NCBI RefSeq assembly: GCF_003697915.1
Contig: NZ_RCVN01000006.1
Location: 1-64,000 of the forward strand
From: Staphylococcus pseudoxylosus
GTDB lineage: Bacteria; Bacillota; Bacilli; Staphylococcales; Staphylococcaceae
DNA length: 64,000 bases
Direction: 5' to 3'
A model generated the notes under the pieces. It was not told the DNA's origin and ran no database searches. It saw only the letters and a program-made list of their open reading frames with translations. The translations under genes were made by a program, and so were the position numbers. Position 1 is the stretch's first letter. Every line of letters starts with the position of its first letter. Below are positions 34,511 through 43,307 of this stretch, in pieces.

Positions 34511-35077
34511 TTATTCAGTTGTTTCAATTAGCCCATATTTGCCATCTTTTCTTTTATAAACAATGCTTGTTCCATCTGTTTCTCGATCTGTAAAGATGAA
34601 GAAATCATGTCCTAATAGATCCATTTGCAATACTGCTTCTTCTGAATCCATTGGTTTCAAACTGAAATTTTTAGCACGAATGATTTCGATTTCATTTTCA
34701 GCATCGTCATTTTGAATTTCTACTGCTTCATTTTCTTCTGGTAGTGATGCAAATGCTTCTTGCTCACCACGATTTCTATTTCTACGATTTACACGTGTTT
34801 TGTATTTTCTAACTTGTCTTTCAAGTTTGCTATTGATTAGGTCAATGCCTGCATACAAATCATCGTTACGTTCTTCAGCTCGTAATGTAACATTTTTCAA
34901 TGGAATAGTTACTTCTATTTTAGTAGCTGAGTTTTGGTACGTTTTTACTTTAACGTGTGCAGTTGCATTTGGCACATCGTTAAAATAACGTTCAAGTTTA
35001 CCAATTTTCTCCTCAATATAGTTGCGAATCGCATCAGTAATAGTGAGGTTCTCCCCGTGAATTTCAAATCTGATCAT
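34511..35077 (-). CDS. hpf: Ribosome hibernation promoting factor, long form
   Basis: 188 aa, the long HPF that alone makes 100S ribosome dimers in Firmicutes. The N-terminal S30AE domain (residues 1-100, starting [25 protein letters not shown] in pieces) binds the 30S decoding site. An acidic Asn/Glu-rich linker (about 105-130) joins the C-terminal dimerisation domain (about 135-185, with [20 protein letters not shown]). AAAGGAG precedes the ATG. Confidence 0.97.
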   Translation of the reverse strand: MIRFEIHGENLTITDAIRNYIEEKIGKLERYFNDVPNATAHVKVKTYQNSATKIEVTIPLKNVTLRAEERNDDLYAGIDLINSKLERQVRKYKTRVNRRNRNRGEQEAFASLPEENEAVEIQNDDAENEIEIIRAKNFSLKPMDSEEAVLQMDLLGHDFFIFTDRETDGTSIVYKRKDGKYGLIETTE

Positions 35078-35143
35078 AATAATCGACTCCTTTAAAACCT
35101 CTATATTGGTAATATTGCTTACTCTTATAATACCACTTTTATG

Positions 35144-35815
35144 TTATCGTGCAAACGTAAACACATCGAATTTTCTGATTTTTCTAATAAGTAGTATTGC
35201 TAACGCATTGTGAACCGTTAATCCTGTAGTATATATATCATCTACAAGTAATATATTTTTGTTTTCCAAGTCTATATTTTGCACAATTTCAAACGGGTTA
35301 GTTAGCTCAAAGCGGTGTAATTTACCTAATGGTGCTTGTTTCGGTCTCACTTTTGCTATCAATAAAGATTTATATGATATATTCATCTGGTCTAAGACAC
35401 ACGTCACAGGATTAAATGTACGTGCATAATCTTTTTCTCTCGATGAGGGTATAGGTACGATATAATCGTATTGGTTTTTAGGCAGTTGCATTTGTGCCGC
35501 TAACACTTCAGCAAGCGCCACATCTTTCATAAATTTATATTGATGTAATAGCTGTTTTACAATACCTTGGTATTGGTAATTACAATAAAGTTGATGCATT
35601 AGTTTGAATTTCGTCATCAAAAACTTACAGTCTAAGCATTCTGTTTCAGTTATTGCTAACAGTTTCAAACATCGTGGGCACCGATTTTCTGGTGAGAGCT
35701 TTGCCTTTTGCCATTGTTCTAAACAGCGATTACAGAATTTTGACGCTTTTTTATAAAATGTCTTAGCATTCAATGGTTCAATATATGTTGCTTGGCACTG
35801 TATACATTTAGTCAT
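35144..35815 (-). CDS. comFC: ComFC-like phosphoribosyltransferase-domain protein
   Basis: 223 aa. An N-terminal zinc ribbon contains CIQC near residue 4, FCNRC near 28, CPRC and CLDC. The C-terminal PRTase-like domain holds the PRPP-loop-like segment NILLVDDIYTTGLT. ComFC works with ComFA in uptake of single-stranded DNA during transformation. It overlaps the 3' end of comFA by 8 bp, with GGTGG as ribosome site inside comFA. Confidence 0.93.
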   Translation of the reverse strand: MTKCIQCQATYIEPLNAKTFYKKASKFCNRCLEQWQKAKLSPENRCPRCLKLLAITETECLDCKFLMTKFKLMHQLYCNYQYQGIVKQLLHQYKFMKDVALAEVLAAQMQLPKNQYDYIVPIPSSREKDYARTFNPVTCVLDQMNISYKSLLIAKVRPKQAPLGKLHRFELTNPFEIVQNIDLENKNILLVDDIYTTGLTVHNALAILLIRKIRKFDVFTFAR

Positions 35816-37097
35816 CTATCCACCCTTTTTCACGAGCCAATTGATTCATACGTTTAATGTTTTTACGTGCTTGTAACATTTTAAATGTGATGCCTTCATG
35901 TAAAAACAAAACAAGCCCACTTGGATCCTCTCTCTTGCGTCCAACTCTTCCTGCTATTTGAATTAATGCATTGGTTGAAAAATCATGACTATTACAGACT
36001 ATCACGTCTAAATTAGCCATCGTAAAACCACGTTCTAAGATGGTTGTCGTAAAAACAATTTGATACTTTCCATTTCTTAAGTCCTTTACTTTTTCAAAGC
36101 GATAAACATCATCGCTATGAACATAAGTTATTGTTGTGAATCGTGTTCTGTATTGGTTATAAGCTTCTTTCATCAATTGAATATTGTTAAAAAACACGAG
36201 TGTCAACCGTTGGTTTGTAATTTGCTTTCTTAAAATATTTAATAGTTTTCTTTGTATTTTGTGGGGTTTTAAGTTGAAGTATTTAAAAAGGGGTATCGGA
36301 AGTGAGTGTCTATGAAAACGTGCAGGTAAGACAATCACATCGATATCATTCAATCGTTGGCGTAATTTCTTTGATGGCGTAGCAGTCATATAAATGTGGG
36401 AACAATGTTTATTTGAAGCGTGTTTAACCGCTTCAAATAAAGAAGGGTCTATGTCTAAAGGAAAAGCATCTACTTCATCAACAATAATTAAATTAAAATG
36501 CCTTTTGAAGCGATACAACTGATGTATTGTTGCTACGATGAAATGCCCATTGTATTTTTGTCCATGTCCTTGGTATAAGACATCAATTGCTTCTTGCTGA
36601 AAGGCTTTTGCAATTCTCATACTCACTTCAATAACTACATCCACTCTAGGAGAAACAATAGCAACATTATACCCTTGACTACGTGCGTATTGGATAGCTT
36701 CAAATATCATCTCTGTCTTTCCCGCACCTGTCACGGCATATAATATCTTTGAGCGAAATGCTTTTATAGCTGCTAAAATTTCATTTGATGCATAATTTTG
36801 TTGTTCCGAAAGGTCAAATTGCAATTGAAAGGTGCCCGACGAAGCGTAATTTTGTGATGCTGTGATGAAAACAGATTGAATATTGTCCATTCTTCCCAAA
36901 TTAATGCAATTTCTACAATAAACAATATGCTCATTTAAAACTTCTGAATAGTATTTATAGTAATGGCTTGGTTGATTAGTGTGACATTGTATACAATACC
37001 ACTTATGCTTTTTTATAATTACACCTTTTGATACATGACTTATCGTTTCATTTGTTAAAAGTGATTTATCTAAAATTAATCTACCATAGTATTTTAT
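35808..37097 (-). CDS. comFA: ComFA competence helicase with a non-canonical (ATA) start
   Basis: DEAD-box-like ATPase that pulls transforming DNA across the membrane. The helicase core has Walker A AVTGAGKTE, DEVD in IIVDEVDAFPLD, a SAT-like motif (MTATPSKKL) and QIAGRVGRKRED. The canonical-start frame begins only at a TTG at 36899, inside the protein. In frame upstream, 66 codons encode the ComFA zinc finger (CIQC and CRNC, residues 35-38 and 61-64 from the ATA) with no ATG, GTG or TTG before an in-frame TAA at 37104. GGAGG (37107-37111) stands 9 nt before ATA 37095-37097, the best start, giving 429 aa. comFC overlaps its end. Confidence 0.85.
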   Translation of the reverse strand: MKYYGRLILDKSLLTNETISHVSKGVIIKKHKWYCIQCHTNQPSHYYKYYSEVLNEHIVYCRNCINLGRMDNIQSVFITASQNYASSGTFQLQFDLSEQQNYASNEILAAIKAFRSKILYAVTGAGKTEMIFEAIQYARSQGYNVAIVSPRVDVVIEVSMRIAKAFQQEAIDVLYQGHGQKYNGHFIVATIHQLYRFKRHFNLIIVDEVDAFPLDIDPSLFEAVKHASNKHCSHIYMTATPSKKLRQRLNDIDVIVLPARFHRHSLPIPLFKYFNLKPHKIQRKLLNILRKQITNQRLTLVFFNNIQLMKEAYNQYRTRFTTITYVHSDDVYRFEKVKDLRNGKYQIVFTTTILERGFTMANLDVIVCNSHDFSTNALIQIAGRVGRKREDPSGLVLFLHEGITFKMLQARKNIKRMNQLAREKGWIDD

Positions 37098-37106
37098 CGC
37101 GCTTTA

Positions 37107-37111
37107 CCTCC
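37107..37111 (-). promoter_or_regulatory. Ribosome binding site that fixes the comFA start
   Basis: On the minus strand TTTGGAGGTAAAGCGCG leads into ATA. GGAGG is 9 nt from the ATA. No canonical start codon lies at any usual distance in the comFA frame, and the site is only 3 nt from the degV-comFA hairpin. Confidence 0.7.
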
Positions 37112-37114
37112 AAA

Positions 37115-37150
37115 TAAAGACATGTGGCAACAAAGCCAAACATGTCTTTA
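37115..37150 (-). terminator. Hairpin between degV and comFA
   Basis: TAAAGACATGT (37115-37125) and ACATGTCTTTA (37140-37150) form a perfect 11-bp stem, extended by GGC/GCC in the loop. The minus strand continues UUUGGAGG, so the U-run is short and merges with the comFA ribosome site. It could be a leaky terminator or attenuator rather than a full stop. Confidence 0.65.
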
Positions 37151-37161
37151 GTATAAAAATA

Positions 37162-38025
37162 TTAATTTGTACGAATCGTACGCCCTACATAACCTAATCC
37201 AATTCCACCTGAGCCAAGATGAGCTGCGATTACAGGTCCAAAACTTGAGCGATAGAGTGGATATTGCGCATATTTTTCTTCTAACTCATGTTGAATCCAA
37301 TCTGAGTCCTCCGCAATGTCACCCTCAATGACAAATAATGTTACTTCTTCAAAATCTTTTACTTCCGCAATAACTTTATCAATCATTTTACGCAATGCGC
37401 GTTTTTTTGTTCTTACTTTTTCGTCAGGTACTATTTTACCATCTTCAAATTTCAATACCGGCTTCATTTTAAGCATTGTACCAATCCATGCTTGTGCACC
37501 TGTGATTCGTCCACTTTTTTGTAGATTTTTTAAGTCATCTACCATTAATACCGCACCAGTATCTTCTCGCATTGCATATAACTCATCAATGATGGCTTGT
37601 GGTTCATAGTCTTGTTCAATCATTTCAATGGACTTGAGTACATATGCACCTTCAACCATTGCAGCTAGTTGTGAATCAAATGTGTGAACATTGATGTCTT
37701 CTACCATTTCTCCAGCTTGAGTAGCTGTTTGATAACAACCACTAATACCTCCAGATAAGAATACACAAATAACATCTGTATAACCTTCTTCACGTAGTTG
37801 TTCGAAATTCTCCAAAAAATCTCCAATCGCAGGTTGGCTAGTTGTTGGAATAGTATCCGATGTTTTCATGCGTTTATAAAATTCATCCGTTGATATGGTT
37901 GCATTCTCAACAAAATTTTCTCCAGAATCAAAAGTGACACTTAATGGGGCAACTTTTATATTATATTTTTCAATTAATGTTTGAGATAGATAACTCGTTG
38001 AATCTGTCAAGACAGCGATTTTCAT
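37162..38025 (-). CDS. DegV-family fatty-acid-binding protein
   Basis: 287 aa. DegV/FakB proteins bind fatty acids for the FakA kinase. Visible features are [10 protein letters not shown] at the N-terminus, [10 protein letters not shown] (about residues 62-71) in the ligand-binding loop, and the C-terminal domain with [17 protein letters not shown]. The staphylococcal fatty-acid FakB1/FakB2 genes are usually elsewhere, so I use no symbol; this is the comF-linked DegV protein. GGAGG lies 6 nt before the ATG at 38025; the upstream TTG is part of the Shine-Dalgarno region. Confidence 0.9.
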   Translation of the reverse strand: MKIAVLTDSTSYLSQTLIEKYNIKVAPLSVTFDSGENFVENATISTDEFYKRMKTSDTIPTTSQPAIGDFLENFEQLREEGYTDVICVFLSGGISGCYQTATQAGEMVEDINVHTFDSQLAAMVEGAYVLKSIEMIEQDYEPQAIIDELYAMREDTGAVLMVDDLKNLQKSGRITGAQAWIGTMLKMKPVLKFEDGKIVPDEKVRTKKRALRKMIDKVIAEVKDFEEVTLFVIEGDIAEDSDWIQHELEEKYAQYPLYRSSFGPVIAAHLGSGGIGLGYVGRTIRTN

Positions 38026-38190
38026 CATAATCCTCCTCAATTATACTCACAACTATAATACCTTACTTTTGCTTAAAAGAAAATTCATTTTAACATTTAA
38101 TCTATAATTCAATACAGTGTATAATACTATTTAATAACTGATTCACTGAAAAATAACTAAACGTATAATACATACACGAGGTGACTATAA

Positions 38191-38832
38191 ATGGATGACA
38201 CAATTAAAACAATTAAACAAGAACATACGATTGAAAATATAATCAGTAAGTCGCGTTTTATAGCGCATATTAAACCCGTTGAATCAGAAGATGAAGCAAA
38301 AGATTTTATCTCAACTGTCAAAGCAAAACATAAAGAAGCTACCCATAACTGTTCTGCATACACAATTGGTGATCAAATGAATATTCAAAAAGCAAACGAT
38401 GACGGTGAACCAAGTGGTACAGCCGGCGTGCCAATGTTAGAAATTCTTAAAAAGCTTGAAATCCATAATGCATGTGTGGTGGTTACACGTTACTTCGGTG
38501 GAATTAAACTGGGTGGCGGTGGTTTAATCCGTGCCTATAGTGGCGCTGTGAGAGATGTCATATTTGATATTGGACGTGTTGTGTTACGCCCTGCTATACC
38601 TACTACTGTAACTATAGGTTATGATTTAACTGGTAAATTTGAATACGAGTTAGAAAGCATGCCTTTCTTATTGCGAGAGCAAAACTACACAGACAAAGTA
38701 AGTTATAGCATTGATGTTGTCGCTTCCGATTACGATACCTTTCTAACATTTTTAAATCGCACGACCTCAGGTAATTATCATTTAATTGAGGGTGAAACAG
38801 TTCGTCTGCCTTTCGATATCCCTACAAATTAA
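38191..38832 (+). CDS. YigZ/IMPACT-family protein (UPF0029)
   Basis: 213 aa. The N-terminal UPF0029 domain carries HNCSAYTIG, DDGEPSGTAG, VVTRYFGGIKLGGGGL and RAYSGA. A C-terminal DUF1949 domain (about residues 140-205) completes the family architecture. Bacterial members are linked to RNA or ribosome interaction, but the function is not established. CGAGGTG lies 6-7 nt before the ATG. It is divergent from degV. Confidence 0.92.
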   Translation: MDDTIKTIKQEHTIENIISKSRFIAHIKPVESEDEAKDFISTVKAKHKEATHNCSAYTIGDQMNIQKANDDGEPSGTAGVPMLEILKKLEIHNACVVVTRYFGGIKLGGGGLIRAYSGAVRDVIFDIGRVVLRPAIPTTVTIGYDLTGKFEYELESMPFLLREQNYTDKVSYSIDVVASDYDTFLTFLNRTTSGNYHLIEGETVRLPFDIPTN

Positions 38833-38891
38833 CGCTTTGTGGTGTTAAATTAACTACCCTTTAATATTTTGCCTTACATTTTAAGCATAAA

Positions 38892-38923
38892 AAAGACACC
38901 TCCTATAATATGGAGGTGCCTTT
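38892..38923. terminator. Bidirectional terminator between the yigZ-like gene and tarO
   Basis: AAAGACACCTCC (38892-38903) pairs with GGAGGTGCCTTT (38912-38923) with one mismatch and an AT loop. A-rich before and T-rich after, between convergent genes. Confidence 0.85.
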
Positions 38924-38951
38924 CTATGACTATGAGCCATATTTTATAATA

Positions 38952-40013
38952 TTATTTGTGATAGTCGTCATGCTGTTCTTTATTTTCAATTAATTTTAAT
39001 AATGGTCGATAATCATCATCAATCAATCCTGTAAATTCAACGATAAGTTCAATTGTGATTAAAATCAAAATAAACATCATGAGTACGCCCCACGGTTGAG
39101 ATAGATATAATATTATACTAGCAAGACTAAATAGTATTGCTATAGAATATATCAATAGTACAGTTTGACGATGTGAGTAGCCAAGTTCTAAAAATTTATG
39201 ATGAAGATGTGATTTATCAGCTTGCATAATATGCTGACCTTTCTTTACACGACGAATCATAGCGAAGAGTGTATCAATAAATGGTACAGCTAAAATTACA
39301 ATCGGGAAGAATAAAGATACAAAGGTAATATTTTTAAACCCAAGCAATGATAAGAAACCTACGATAAAACCGACAAGCAAAGCACCACTATCGCCTAAAA
39401 AGATTTTTGCTGGATGGAAATTAAAGAATAAGAATCCTAGAAGCGCCCCAATCAAAACACTACAAATCATCATAATAAATATATTTGCTTGTAAGATCGC
39501 GATAAAACCTATCGTCATTAATGCAATCATCGAAACACCAGATGCTAAGCCGTCTAGTCCATCAATTAAATTAATTGCATTAGTAATTGCCACAATCCAA
39601 ATAACTGTAATTGGTATACCTAAAATACCAAAATGAATCGTTGGTCCAATAGGTAAAGAAATAAAATCAATAGTCACACCATAATAAACAACAACAAGTG
39701 CTGCAATTACTTGACCTAATAATTTAATTATTGGTTTCAAATCATAAATATCATCTATGAGTCCAACCAAGTAGATTAACACTGACCCAATAACCAGAGG
39801 TTTAACTTCCGTTTCTATAGGATGTCCAAGCCATATCCCTACTAAGAATGATATGAGTATTACAGTTCCACCCAGTACGGATATAGGTTTAGTATGTACC
39901 TTTCTAAAATTCGGTTGATCTACAATCCCTAATTTATGTGAAACCTTTATAACTATTGGTGTAAGTATCAAACTGACAATCATTGAAAAAATGATTAATA
40001 ATAATGTATACAT
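38952..40013 (-). CDS. tarO: Undecaprenyl-phosphate GlcNAc-1-phosphate transferase (TarO/TagO)
   Basis: First committed enzyme of wall teichoic acid synthesis, an integral membrane protein of the MraY/WecA superfamily. 353 aa with about 11 helices. Family motifs: KVHTKPISVLGG near residue 33, the catalytic Asp cluster in GLIDDIYDLKP, NAINLIDGLDGLASG, and FLGDSGALLVGF. C-terminal DKSHLHHKFLELGYSHRQ is the cytoplasmic His loop. The start at 40013 follows GAAGGTG; the 15 codons upstream are leader. Confidence 0.96.
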   Translation of the reverse strand: MYTLLLIIFSMIVSLILTPIVIKVSHKLGIVDQPNFRKVHTKPISVLGGTVILISFLVGIWLGHPIETEVKPLVIGSVLIYLVGLIDDIYDLKPIIKLLGQVIAALVVVYYGVTIDFISLPIGPTIHFGILGIPITVIWIVAITNAINLIDGLDGLASGVSMIALMTIGFIAILQANIFIMMICSVLIGALLGFLFFNFHPAKIFLGDSGALLVGFIVGFLSLLGFKNITFVSLFFPIVILAVPFIDTLFAMIRRVKKGQHIMQADKSHLHHKFLELGYSHRQTVLLIYSIAILFSLASIILYLSQPWGVLMMFILILITIELIVEFTGLIDDDYRPLLKLIENKEQHDDYHK

Positions 40014-40411
40014 CAGTTCACCTTCATTAATATAATTCTGTTTTATTTTTAATTTCAAAATCCTAAGTTGAAAATAATTATTTAATTAATTGTAAGCTAA
40101 TCATCATCTAATTTATCGAATCATGCAAATTTGAAAATTCATTGCAGTCGTTATATAGTCTGATGTGCTACATAATTCTATAATACCCTATACACTTTTA
40201 CTTATACAACTTGAAATGCGATAATTGATAAGTCACAGGATTATTTCTTAAATATTTAAATTTCAGAGTGAATCATTGTATATTCACTCAAAAAATTATT
40301 TTAACACGAATATTAAGTGAATGTTATAAATTTCTATTTTCATTAAGATGACAAATTGTAAGTTTTCACTTACAATAACAAAGTGCTAAACAAAGAGGAG
40401 TGTAAAGTTAA
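40014..40411. other. 398-bp divergent gap between tarO and gdpS
   Basis: Must contain promoters for both genes. The only feature I can point to is the palindrome at 40355-40376. No coding frame. Confidence 0.5.
40355..40376 (+). promoter_or_regulatory. Palindrome just upstream of gdpS
   Basis: ATTGTAAGT-tttc-ACTTACAAT, a perfect 9-bp inverted repeat with a 4-nt loop, ends 35 nt before the gdpS start codon. It could be an operator or a leader hairpin. Confidence 0.5.
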
Positions 40412-41482
40412 ATGTTTGAAGCTATTATTTACAATATTTCTGTTACAGTAGCAGGTATCTATTTATTTCACCGCTTACAGTATTCAGAGAATAAAAACAT
40501 GGTGTTTTCTAAAGAATATGTTACAGTTTTAATGACCATAGTAGCACTTTTACTATCCGCTTACCCCGTGCCACTATTTAACCAATACACACTTTACTTA
40601 ACCTTTATACCTATACTCTTCCTAGGTAGGTATACGAACATGTTTTACACTGTGCTTTCAGCATTAATCGTAGGGTTAGTAAATGTTCTAATTGGTGATT
40701 ATACTATCATTGCGGCTATGATACTCATCGTTATCGCTGTGATTGTTGGTGCTGTTGGCCCATTTTTAAAACAAAATGACATTATTTCACTACAAATTCT
40801 TAACGCGATTACACTTGTTATTTTCTTTATTTTATCACTCATAAGTCCATATTACGAAATTACAGAAGTATTGTTCCTAATACCTATATCATTTATATTA
40901 ATGATTACTTCGTCAATAACATTTGTCGATATTTGGTATTTTTTCTCCTTAGTAAATCGTTATGAAAATGAAGATAAATTTGATTATTTAACAGGTTTAG
41001 GTAACGTTAAAGAATTCGATAGACACCTTAATGAAACGACAAGCATCGCTGAAAAAAATAACCAAAGTATCGGGCTGTTACTCATCGATATCGATGGATT
41101 TAAAGATGTAAACGATAAATTTTCGCATCAATCTGGTGATGCAGTACTAAGGCAAGTTGCACAACTACTCAAAAACTATGTACCACAAGAATTTAGTATT
41201 TATCGTAATGGCGGCGAGGAATTCTCTATCGTTTTATACGATTACACGTTAGACCAATGTGTTAAATTAAGTGAGAGTATACGTGGTGGTGTAGAACAAT
41301 CAACTTTCCATCTACCTAATAAAGAAGTTATTAAATTATCTGTTTCAATAGGTGTTGGTTATTTAACTGCCGATGACTACAAGTCACAACGTAAAGTATT
41401 TAAAATTGCAGATGATATGTTGCATATGGCTAAAAATGAAGGCCGAAATCAAGTGATGTTTAATCCTATTGTTAAACTTTAA
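40412..41482 (+). CDS. gdpS: GdpS, membrane GGDEF-domain protein
   Basis: 356 aa. Five or six transmembrane helices occupy about residues 5-180 (5TM-5TMR type), followed by a GGDEF domain with [14 protein letters not shown] and the active-site motif GGEEF at 267-271. No RxxD inhibitory site precedes the motif. This is the size and form of the single conserved staphylococcal GGDEF protein. In S. epidermidis and S. aureus GdpS affects biofilm or virulence genes without evident cyclic-di-GMP production, so catalytic activity should not be assumed. GAGGAGTG precedes the ATG at slightly long spacing. Confidence 0.93.
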   Translation: MFEAIIYNISVTVAGIYLFHRLQYSENKNMVFSKEYVTVLMTIVALLLSAYPVPLFNQYTLYLTFIPILFLGRYTNMFYTVLSALIVGLVNVLIGDYTIIAAMILIVIAVIVGAVGPFLKQNDIISLQILNAITLVIFFILSLISPYYEITEVLFLIPISFILMITSSITFVDIWYFFSLVNRYENEDKFDYLTGLGNVKEFDRHLNETTSIAEKNNQSIGLLLIDIDGFKDVNDKFSHQSGDAVLRQVAQLLKNYVPQEFSIYRNGGEEFSIVLYDYTLDQCVKLSESIRGGVEQSTFHLPNKEVIKLSVSIGVGYLTADDYKSQRKVFKIADDMLHMAKNEGRNQVMFNPIVKL

Positions 41483-41606
41483 AGCCTTTTAAAGTAAATT
41501 CAGTTTTAATTGTGACTATATAAGTTCAGTTCATATCACTTACGTTAAACATAACTCATTAGTTGTTCCAGCTTAAACTACTTCCCTGGCACCTCACAAC
41601 ATGACT

Positions 41607-41658
41607 TATATCAAAAAAGACAAACACTCAGCAGAGCGTGTTTGTCTTTTTTGATATA
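41607..41658 (+). terminator. Terminator after gdpS
   Basis: The arms 41607-41627 and 41638-41658 are a perfect 21-bp inverted repeat (core AAAAAAGACAAACAC / GTGTTTGTCTTTTTT) with a 10-nt loop; the 3' arm itself contains the T-run. Confidence 0.9.
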
Positions 41659-41946
41659 GCTAAATCCCTATCAAAGCTTATTACTACTTTGAATGAACTA
41701 TAACTCAAATTTAAACAACTATGTATGAATCAAACTGTCAATTACTTCATTTACAATTACCATTAAATTTTCATATTTAGCATTCATCAAATTGTTATGA
41801 CAAACTGCATTAATATCATACGGTAATTTCTAACGTTAAAATCTTTAACTAAAACTTTCATTTATATAAACTGTTATAGTTATACAATTGAGTTTGTTAC
41901 AATATATAATGGAATATTAAAAAATGATGACGGCGTATGAATTGCT

Positions 41947-41982
41947 ATTGAAAGTTTCAATTGTACACTGTAAACTTTCAAT
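41947..41982 (+). promoter_or_regulatory. Inverted repeat upstream of the threonine/serine exporter pair
   Basis: ATTGAAAGTTT (41947-41957) and AAACTTTCAAT (41972-41982), perfect 11-bp arms around a 14-nt loop, end 32 nt before the first start codon. A regulator site or leader hairpin are both possible. Confidence 0.45.
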
Positions 41983-42014
41983 TGTTCTAAAAAATTTTCA
42001 GGAGGTGCAAAGCT

Positions 42015-42776
42015 ATGTCAGATTCAATTACGATTATTGATGAAGATAAAGTCATTGATGTCGTGCTTATTGCAGGAAGAATTTTACTTGAAAGTGGCGC
42101 TGAAACATACCGCGTTGAAGACACGATGACACGTATAGCTGCAAGTTTTGGTTTAGATGATACATATAGCTTTGTGACATCTACTGCAATCATTTTTTCA
42201 CTAAATAACCGTACTAATACACGGCTTATTAGAATTCGCGAACGTACCACAGACTTAGAAAAAATTGCTTTGACTAATAGTCTCTCACGAAAAATTTCTA
42301 ATAATGAACTGAATATAGATCAAGCAAAATCTGAACTGGTACATTTGCACCACGCTTCTTTACAATATTCATCCCTAACTAATTTCTTGGCAGCACCGAT
42401 TGCATGTGGTTTTTTTCTATTTATGTTTGGTGGAATCATCCAAGACTTTATTTTCGCTATCCTTGCTGGCGCGGGTGCCTTTTTAACCTTTAATTATGTG
42501 CAACGTTACATACAGATTAAATTCTTTTCTGAGTTTATTAGTGCAGCAGTGGTGATTATGATAGCCTCTGCTTTCACAAAAATAGGTTGGGCACATAATC
42601 AAGATATCATAACCATTGCTGGCGTTATGCCTCTTGTACCTGGTATTTTGATTACCAACGCCATACGTGATTTAATGGCAGGCGAATTACTTGCTGGTAT
42701 GTCACGTGGTGTTGAAGCGGCATTAACTTCATTCGCCATTGGCGCTGGCGTTGCCATAGTATTATTAATATTTTAA
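42015..42776 (+). CDS. Threonine/serine exporter, N-terminal component (ThrE-like)
   Basis: 253 aa of the PF06738 type. An amphipathic N-terminal domain (about residues 1-105, with GAETYRVEDTMTRIAASFG) precedes about five helices, including the conserved GVMPLVPGILITNAIRDLMAGE near residues 197-218. In corynebacteria both ThrE halves are one protein that exports threonine and serine. Here the second half is the next gene, 18 bp downstream. The ATG follows AGGAGGTG. Confidence 0.9.
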   Translation: MSDSITIIDEDKVIDVVLIAGRILLESGAETYRVEDTMTRIAASFGLDDTYSFVTSTAIIFSLNNRTNTRLIRIRERTTDLEKIALTNSLSRKISNNELNIDQAKSELVHLHHASLQYSSLTNFLAAPIACGFFLFMFGGIIQDFIFAILAGAGAFLTFNYVQRYIQIKFFSEFISAAVVIMIASAFTKIGWAHNQDIITIAGVMPLVPGILITNAIRDLMAGELLAGMSRGVEAALTSFAIGAGVAIVLLIF

Positions 42777-42794
42777 AAAAGGAGTGCTAACATC

Positions 42795-43295
42795 ATGGCC
42801 ATTGTCTATTATTTTTCACAATTTATAATTAGCTTTCTTGCAACAATGCTATTTTCAATTCTGTTCAATGCACCAAGACGCCTCCTTTTAGCCTGTGGTT
42901 TTGTAGGCGCAATGGGTTGGATTATCTATAAGTTGACGTTTGATGCTGACTTAGGTAAAGTCCTAGCTTCTTTTTTAGGTAGTTTTATCTTAGCTTTAAT
43001 GAGTCATGTTATGAGTAGACGTTACAAACGACCTGTAATTATCTTCATTGTACCTGGTATTATTCCACTTGTACCAGGTGGCTTAGCGTATGAAGCTACA
43101 CGATTCTTAGTCAGTAATGAATACACACACGCCGTTAATACATTTTTAGAAGTAACTTTAATTTCAGGGGCAATTGCTTTTGGTATTTTATGTGCAGAGA
43201 TTATTTATTATATCTATACACGGATAAAACAACATTATGGTAAAATGAATGGCAAAACCTATAAAAAATCTTACAATATGAACAATAGAGCTTAA
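42795..43295 (+). CDS. Threonine/serine exporter, second component (ThrE2-like)
   Basis: 166 aa with four or five helices and the PF12821 motif IFIVPGIIPLVPGGLAYE near residues 85-102, mirroring the VPG motif of the partner. It ends in a basic tail. AAAAAGGAG precedes the ATG. It forms a two-component exporter with the upstream gene, and pepT starts 12 bp after its stop. Confidence 0.9.
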   Translation: MAIVYYFSQFIISFLATMLFSILFNAPRRLLLACGFVGAMGWIIYKLTFDADLGKVLASFLGSFILALMSHVMSRRYKRPVIIFIVPGIIPLVPGGLAYEATRFLVSNEYTHAVNTFLEVTLISGAIAFGILCAEIIYYIYTRIKQHYGKMNGKTYKKSYNMNNRA

Positions 43296-43307
43296 AGGGG
43301 TGTTTTT

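Larger units (their letters stand above)
41483..42014. other. 532-bp gap between gdpS and the thrE-like pair
   Basis: Contains the gdpS terminator at 41607-41658 and an inverted repeat at 41947-41982. The 290 bp between them is AT-rich; I see no gene or known riboswitch signature in it. Confidence 0.55.
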
